From contig CAYXXZ010000001.1 in assembly GCA_964469165.1 (NCBI GenBank), positions 1 to 64,000 on the forward strand: a stretch of 64,000 bases of DNA. Reading direction: 5' to 3'. The notes under the pieces were generated by a model, which saw nothing but the letters and a program-made list of their open reading frames with translations, was not told the DNA's origin and did not search any database. Of the stretch, positions 60,543-64,000 are shown in pieces. The translations under genes were made by a program, and so were the position numbers. This DNA comes from CAYXXZ01 sp964469165 (GTDB lineage Bacteria; Pseudomonadota; Gammaproteobacteria; Pseudomonadales; Porticoccaceae). Each line of letters opens with the position of its first letter. The stretch's first letter is position 1.

Positions 60543-60857
60543 TCAATCGGGCCAGCGACATTGGCGCCAGAGCACCTTGCCGGATGAGTCCGCACTGCCC
60601 TCGGCGATCAGTTTTGCCAATTGTCGCTGGTGATCCGGCGAGCCGTCGGGAAAGCTGATGCGACCGCTGCTGTTCACGACCCTGTACCAGGGCAGTGTGC
60701 TGTCGCTCGGCAGTCGGCCGAGCAGCGTGCCCACCCAGCGCGCGCGCCCGGGCAAGCCGGCCAACGCCGCCACCCGGCCATAACTGCACAGGCGCCCCGG
60801 CGGTATCTGGCTGATGACCTGATAGACCTGGGTCCTGGGATCGATATCGTCGCTCAT
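60543..60857 (-). CDS. alkyltransferase-like (ATL/MGMT-fold) DNA repair protein
   Basis: Homologue of O6-alkylguanine transferase that lacks the acceptor Cys. The motif where MGMT reads PCHRV is PWYRVVNSSGRIS here (about residue 57), with Trp at the Cys position as in ATL proteins and Tyr in place of the usual His. The helix-turn-helix DNA-binding region is QVISQIPPGRLCSYGRVAALAGLPGRARWVG (cut at about 11-42). ATLs flag O6-alkylguanine for nucleotide excision repair. Start at MSDDID (60857). It is 35 bases after the folA stop. Confidence 0.9.
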   Translation of the reverse strand: MSDDIDPRTQVYQVISQIPPGRLCSYGRVAALAGLPGRARWVGTLLGRLPSDSTLPWYRVVNSSGRISFPDGSPDHQRQLAKLIAEGSADSSGKVLWRQCRWPD

Positions 60858-60892
60858 CTTCGCATTCGCCCCGCCCTGTTGAGTGACGTGGG

Positions 60893-61372
60893 CTAACGCC
60901 TTTGCCAAATCTGATAGCGGTAGTTGATGTTGGACTCGAAGCTCTGCTCAAACACCTGCTGGAAACTGGCGGGAACCGCCGGAAACCGTACGTCGCCTTC
61001 CACGTCGATATCGACAACCGACAGATGCAGCGTCTGCGCCTGATCGATCAGGCTGGCGTAGATCTCTCCACCACCGGCAACGATGGCGTGGTCGGTGCGC
61101 TCGGCGAGGCCAGCCAGCGCCTGCGCGATGGACGCGAACACCAGCACGTCGTCCGCGCCGGCCACCGCTCCCGAGCGACTGACGACGGCGTACTTCCGGT
61201 TTGGCAGCACGCCCATCGATTCGAACGTCTTGCGCCCCACCAGCAGCCATTGGTTGTAGGTCATGGCCTTGAACAGCAACTGCTCACCTTTCGCATGCCA
61301 GGGAATGTCCGGACCATTGCCGATGACGCCATTTCGGGAGCGCGCCGCGATCAGGGACAGTTTCAGGCTCAT
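60893..61372 (-). CDS. folA: dihydrofolate reductase, DfrA1-like
   Basis: Reduces dihydrofolate to tetrahydrofolate. The 159 residues follow trimethoprim-resistant DfrA1 closely from end to end: SRNGVIGNGPDIPW, AKGEQLLFKAMTYNQWLL, VGRKTFESMGVLPNRKYAVV, GGGEIYASLIDQ and NINYRYQIWQ. The catalytic acid is the Glu of KGEQ (Glu30). The comparison is from memory. The gene lies in a normal operon between rsmE (23 bases) and atl (35 bases), with no integron features. Start at MSLKLSL. Confidence 0.93.
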   Translation of the reverse strand: MSLKLSLIAARSRNGVIGNGPDIPWHAKGEQLLFKAMTYNQWLLVGRKTFESMGVLPNRKYAVVSRSGAVAGADDVLVFASIAQALAGLAERTDHAIVAGGGEIYASLIDQAQTLHLSVVDIDVEGDVRFPAVPASFQQVFEQSFESNINYRYQIWQRR

Positions 61373-61395
61373 GGTTTCGCTCTCATCGATAACAT

Positions 61396-62124
61396 CTAAA
61401 AGTCTCCCCACATGCCTTGAAAAAGGCTCAGCGCCACGAGCGGCGCGGTTTCGGTGCGAAACACCCGCGGTCCCAGGGTGAGAGCCTGAAAGCCCTGCCC
61501 CTGTGCGATCTCGATCTCCGCAGGTGATAGGCCCCCTTCGGGGCCGGTCAGCAGCGCCACGCTGTCGGGTTTGTGGCGCGACAGGGATTGCATATCCAGC
61601 TGTGAGCGGTGATGCAGCACCACTTTGAGACTCGCCTCCACCGCCAACCAGTTTGCCAGCTGACGCGGCTCATGCAGCACAGGCAAGCGGTTGCGGCCAC
61701 ACTGCTCGCAGGCACTGGCGATCACCTGCCGCCAGCGCGCCTGCTTCTTGCCCTCGCGATCCCCCTTGAGCTTCACCTCGGTGCGCTCGCTGTACAGGGG
61801 AAAAATCTCCGTCACCCCCAGTTCGGTGGCCTTCTGCAGCACCCACTCGAAACGCTCACCGCGTGAAATCGCGATGCCGAGCAGGGTCCGCAGCGGCGAC
61901 TCGCGCTCTTCAGGCGTGTAGGCGTGGGTGCGGACGCTGACGGCCTTGGCGCTCGCCGCAAGGATTTCACCCGCGTATTCGCCGCCCTCGCCGTTGAACA
62001 AACACAGGGCGTCGCCCACGCGCAGGCGCAACACAGTGACCAGATGGCGCGCGGCCTCCGCACCGAGCTCGATGGTCGCGTTCGCCGCCAGGGGCTGAGG
62101 TGTGTGGATTCGGGTTATGCGCAT
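61396..62124 (-). CDS. rsmE: 16S rRNA (uracil1498-N3)-methyltransferase
   Basis: SPOUT-class methyltransferase that makes m3U1498 in 16S rRNA. An N-terminal PUA-like domain (MRITRIHTPQPL, HLVTVLRLRVGDALCLFNGE) is followed by the knotted SPOUT domain with RTEVKLKGDREGKKQARWRQ (cut about 113-135), the SAM-binding LLTGPEGGLSPAEIE and LGPRVFRTETAPLVAL. The start at MRITRI is typical; the longer ORF adds 21 residues that run into the heptamer repeat. First gene of the rsmE-folA-atl operon. Confidence 0.95.
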   Translation of the reverse strand: MRITRIHTPQPLAANATIELGAEAARHLVTVLRLRVGDALCLFNGEGGEYAGEILAASAKAVSVRTHAYTPEERESPLRTLLGIAISRGERFEWVLQKATELGVTEIFPLYSERTEVKLKGDREGKKQARWRQVIASACEQCGRNRLPVLHEPRQLANWLAVEASLKVVLHHRSQLDMQSLSRHKPDSVALLTGPEGGLSPAEIEIAQGQGFQALTLGPRVFRTETAPLVALSLFQGMWGDF

Positions 62125-62136
62125 ATTGTCTCGCGA

Positions 62137-62277
62137 GTTGCACGCTACACGTTTCACGTTGCACGTGGGTGCTGGCTGCAACGACACCGCTCTGACCTGA
62201 CACCGTTGTACAGATAGTTCCGCACTCTGTCCGATACCTTGGCTTTTACGTGAAACCTGTAACGTGCAACGTGAAAC
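62137..62277. repeat. heptamer-periodic inverted repeat (GTTTCAC type), copy 2
   Basis: Left arm GTTGCAC, GCTACAC, GTTTCAC, GTTGCAC (62137-62164); right arm ACGTGAA, ACCTGTA, ACGTGCA, ACGTGAA (62248-62275). It uses the same words as the repeat at 3397-3493 but in another order. It fills the spacer between metF and rsmE. Confidence 0.9.
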
Positions 62278-62279
62278 TC

Positions 62280-63116
62280 CTAGTCAATTCCAAGATTGGC
62301 AAGAATACCCAACGTGGGCTCCGCCTGGTTCATGGTGTAGAAGTGAAATCCCGGTGCGCCGCCGGCGATGAGCCTTTCGCACAGGCGCGTCACCACGTCC
62401 TCGCCGTAGGCTTTGAGGACACCGCCGTCGTCGCCGAAGCTGCTCAACTTCCAGCGCAGCCAGCGCGGAATTTCCGCGCCGCAGTTGTCGGAAAAACGCA
62501 CCAGGTTCTGGAAATTGGTGATGGGCATGATGCCGGGGATCACCGGCCTGTCGACGCCCTGACGCGCGCACTCGTCCATGAAGTAAAAATAGGCGTCGGC
62601 GTTGTAGAAGTACTGGGTAATGGCGTTGTCGGCGCCAGCGCGAAATTTCTCTCCGAGCCAGTACACGTCCTTGTCATAACTCTGCGCATCCGGATGAATT
62701 TCCGGGTAGGCCGCCACGCTGATGGTGAAGTGATCGCCAAAGCGGCCGCGGATGATGGCGACCAGCTCGTTGGCGTTGACCAGCTTGTGCGCCCCCATAC
62801 CGGAGGGCACGTCGCCGCGCAGCGCCACCACCCGGCGCACGCCGGCATCCTTGTAGCTTTGCAACAACGCCAATACCGCCTCCTCGCTATCGGCCCCCAC
62901 GGAAAGGTGGGGCGCCACATCATGGCCGTCGCGATGGATCTGCTCGACGATCTCCCGGGTGTTGTCACGGGTAGAACCACCGGCACCGTAGGTGACGGAA
63001 AAATACTCGGGCTCGAGCGCCGCCAGGCGGTCGCGCACGACAAGCAGCTTCTCGCGCCCCTCGGGGGTCTTTGGGGGGAAGAATTCGAAGCTGATTTTTG
63101 GGGTGGTTGTTGGCAT
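62280..63116 (-). CDS. metF: methylenetetrahydrofolate reductase [NAD(P)H]
   Basis: FAD-dependent TIM-barrel enzyme that makes 5-methyl-THF for methionine synthesis. Signatures: ISFEFFPPKTPEG at the N-terminus (catalytic Glu), VTYGAGGSTRDNT, ALRGDVPSG, and DNAITQYFYNADAYFYF (FAD-binding region), GIMPITN. The 278-residue length is normal for bacterial MetF. It is downstream of ahcY on the same strand with 192 bases between, a common methyl-cycle arrangement. Confidence 0.96.
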   Translation of the reverse strand: MPTTTPKISFEFFPPKTPEGREKLLVVRDRLAALEPEYFSVTYGAGGSTRDNTREIVEQIHRDGHDVAPHLSVGADSEEAVLALLQSYKDAGVRRVVALRGDVPSGMGAHKLVNANELVAIIRGRFGDHFTISVAAYPEIHPDAQSYDKDVYWLGEKFRAGADNAITQYFYNADAYFYFMDECARQGVDRPVIPGIMPITNFQNLVRFSDNCGAEIPRWLRWKLSSFGDDGGVLKAYGEDVVTRLCERLIAGGAPGFHFYTMNQAEPTLGILANLGID

Positions 63117-63173
63117 GTTGGTTGGTACCTTGGTTGTTCGTCGTTGGTGGTGGCCCGAGGTTGTTTGTGAGAG

Positions 63174-63273
63174 GTCTGACGTCGGACGTCTAACGTCTGA
63201 CGCTTTGGCGGCTCCGCCGCTAAAAAACCGCTCTTAATCTTTTGCGTCAGACGTTAGACATCCAGCGTCAGAC
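63174..63273. repeat. heptamer-periodic inverted repeat (GTCTGAC type)
   Basis: Left arm GTCTGAC, GTCGGAC, GTCTAAC, GTCTGAC (63174-63201); right arm GTCAGAC, GTTAGAC, ATCCAGC, GTCAGAC (63246-63273). The arms are about 33 bases with a loop of about 42 that contains GGCGGCTCCGCCGC. It is between metF and ahcY and could form a very stable hairpin. Confidence 0.9.
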
Positions 63274-63308
63274 CCCTCGAACAAAACTCCAATCTCTAAA
63301 AACGCACC

Positions 63309-64000
63309 TCAATACCTATAGGACTCAGGCTTGAAGGGTCCGTCCAAAGCCACTCCGATATACTGCGCCTGCTCGAGCTTGAGCTTCGTCACCACGCCGC
63401 TGAAGCCGCGCACCATGTGGGCGGCCACTTCTTCATCGAGTTTGCGTGGCAGTACTTCGACGCGGATTTTGGCGGGCTTTTCGGCTGCGGGCAGGTCGGC
63501 GAATTTTTCGCCGTAGAGGTGGATCTGTGCCAGCACCTGGTTGGCGAAGGAGCCGTCCATGACCCGCGACGGGTGGCCGGTGGCGTTGCCCAGGTTCACC
63601 AGGCGGCCTTCGGAGAGCAGCAACAGGTGGTCGCCCTTGGCCTGTTCCTTGCTCGCGGCGCGGTGTATCAGGTGTACCTGGGGCTTGACCTCCTCCCAGG
63701 CCCAGTTCTTGCGCATGAAGGCGGTGTCCACTTCGTTGTCGAAATGGCCGATGTTGCTCACCACACAGCCACTTTTCAGCGCCTGGAGCATCCCCGCGTC
63801 ACAGACGTTGTAGTTGCCGGTGCAGGTCACCACCAGGTCGATCTGGCCGAGCAGGGTCTTGTCGACGCCCTTGCCCGGGTCGCCATCGACGTACGGCGAC
63901 ACCACTTCGTAGCCGTCCATGCAGGCCTGCATGGCGCAGATCGGGTCGATCTCGCTGATGCGCACGATCATGCCTTCCTGGCGCAGCGACTGGGCAGAAC
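63309..64000 (-). CDS. ahcY: adenosylhomocysteinase (partial, 5' end outside window)
   Basis: C-terminal half of S-adenosylhomocysteine hydrolase, which splits SAH to adenosine and homocysteine. The frame runs to the window edge: SAQSLRQEGMIVRISEIDPI (NAD-binding region) continues upstream. Then DLVVTCTGNYNVCDAGMLQ, VVSNIGHFDNEVD, GRLVNLGNATGHPSRVMDGS and the C-terminal KPESYRY that lends a Lys/Tyr to the neighbouring subunit. About 230 residues are present. metF follows. Any SAH riboswitch would lie outside the window. Confidence 0.95.
   Translation of the reverse strand, partial: SAQSLRQEGMIVRISEIDPICAMQACMDGYEVVSPYVDGDPGKGVDKTLLGQIDLVVTCTGNYNVCDAGMLQALKSGCVVSNIGHFDNEVDTAFMRKNWAWEEVKPQVHLIHRAASKEQAKGDHLLLLSEGRLVNLGNATGHPSRVMDGSFANQVLAQIHLYGEKFADLPAAEKPAKIRVEVLPRKLDEEVAAHMVRGFSGVVTKLKLEQAQYIGVALDGPFKPESYRY

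Noticed and set aside
60860..60900. attC-like core near the folA 3' end (GTTAGCC and ACTCAAC) that would make it an integron cassette
   Set aside because: The two core-like sequences are in the wrong order and only one fits its consensus; the gene sits in a tight operon with rsmE and atl, so a cassette origin is not supported.
63117..63308. SAH riboswitch next to ahcY
   Set aside because: This spacer is downstream of ahcY, not upstream; its structure is explained by the heptamer inverted repeat, and the ahcY leader is outside the window.

Overview
The window is dense, GC-rich chromosomal DNA from a Gammaproteobacterium. RadA, LeuA, FolA-RsmE, MetF-AhcY, a 128-residue mature azurin and FadI/FadJ-type beta-oxidation genes, together with Fur boxes and a FecIRA system, suggest an aerobic, probably marine or environmental lineage of the Halieaceae/Spongiibacteraceae/Alcanivorax kind. 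The genus cannot be read from this sequence alone. No rRNA, tRNA, CRISPR array, intact insertion sequence or prophage was seen.

Layout. 1-5.1 kb: a stress membrane protein, a DUF4197 lipoprotein, a limonene-epoxide-hydrolase-like enzyme, a DnaT-like plus lambda-P-like helicase-loader pair, and radA. 5.1-6.5 kb: two toxin-antitoxin modules tail to tail (TacAT, MazEF). 6.6-11.2 kb: an Lrp regulator divergent from leuA, a tandem duplication of the leuA 3' end, then a dctA-type symporter that looks imported and is bordered by an IS5 transposase scrap. 11.2-14.2 kb: enoyl-CoA hydratase, acyl-CoA dehydrogenase and a divergent TetR. 14.3-20.4 kb: a Fur-controlled metal-uptake locus (DUF4198 protein, lipoprotein with eight EF-hands, ApbE-DUF2271 fusion, TonB receptor). 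20.5-27.8 kb: NDH-2, DUF1428, a VOC gene remnant and a TetR-DoxX-MFP-RND efflux operon. 27.9-43 kb: an accessory catabolic region with a Rieske oxygenase (alpha, beta), an EWFL-repeat protein, three SDRs, an aldo-keto reductase, MarR, FrnE-like DsbA, an old yellow enzyme, a lipocalin-like protein, two APH-type kinases and TetR. 43-48.7 kb: membrane protein, GNAT, DUF2059 and fadIJ. 49-52.1 kb: PepSY/DUF3649/DUF3325 iron-uptake accessory operon. 52.3-58 kb: patatin, then fecI-fecR-fecA with a perfect Fur box. 58-64 kb: Rpn nuclease, azurin, HAD hydrolase, the rsmE-folA-atl operon, metF and the 3' part of ahcY.

Iron is the main theme: at least three loci (14.3-20.4, 49-52.1 and 53.6-58 kb) encode outer-membrane uptake, sigma/anti-sigma signalling and PepSY/ApbE-type redox or membrane accessories. 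Two loci carry 7-1-7 Fur boxes. The second theme is degradation of a hydrophobic or aromatic carbon source, combining Rieske oxygenase, SDRs, OYE and acyl-CoA enzymes.

The most unusual structural signal is intergenic. At least eight spacers carry short arrays that repeat every 7 bases, in five sequence versions (GTTATCA, TGAACTG, GTTTCAC/GTTGCAC, GTCTGAC, GCTTAxx), five of them arranged as facing inverted pairs. A separate 76-bp hairpin repeat and a 28-bp palindrome family also recur. The chromosomal dihydrofolate reductase looks strikingly like the integron-borne DfrA1 trimethoprim-resistance enzyme.
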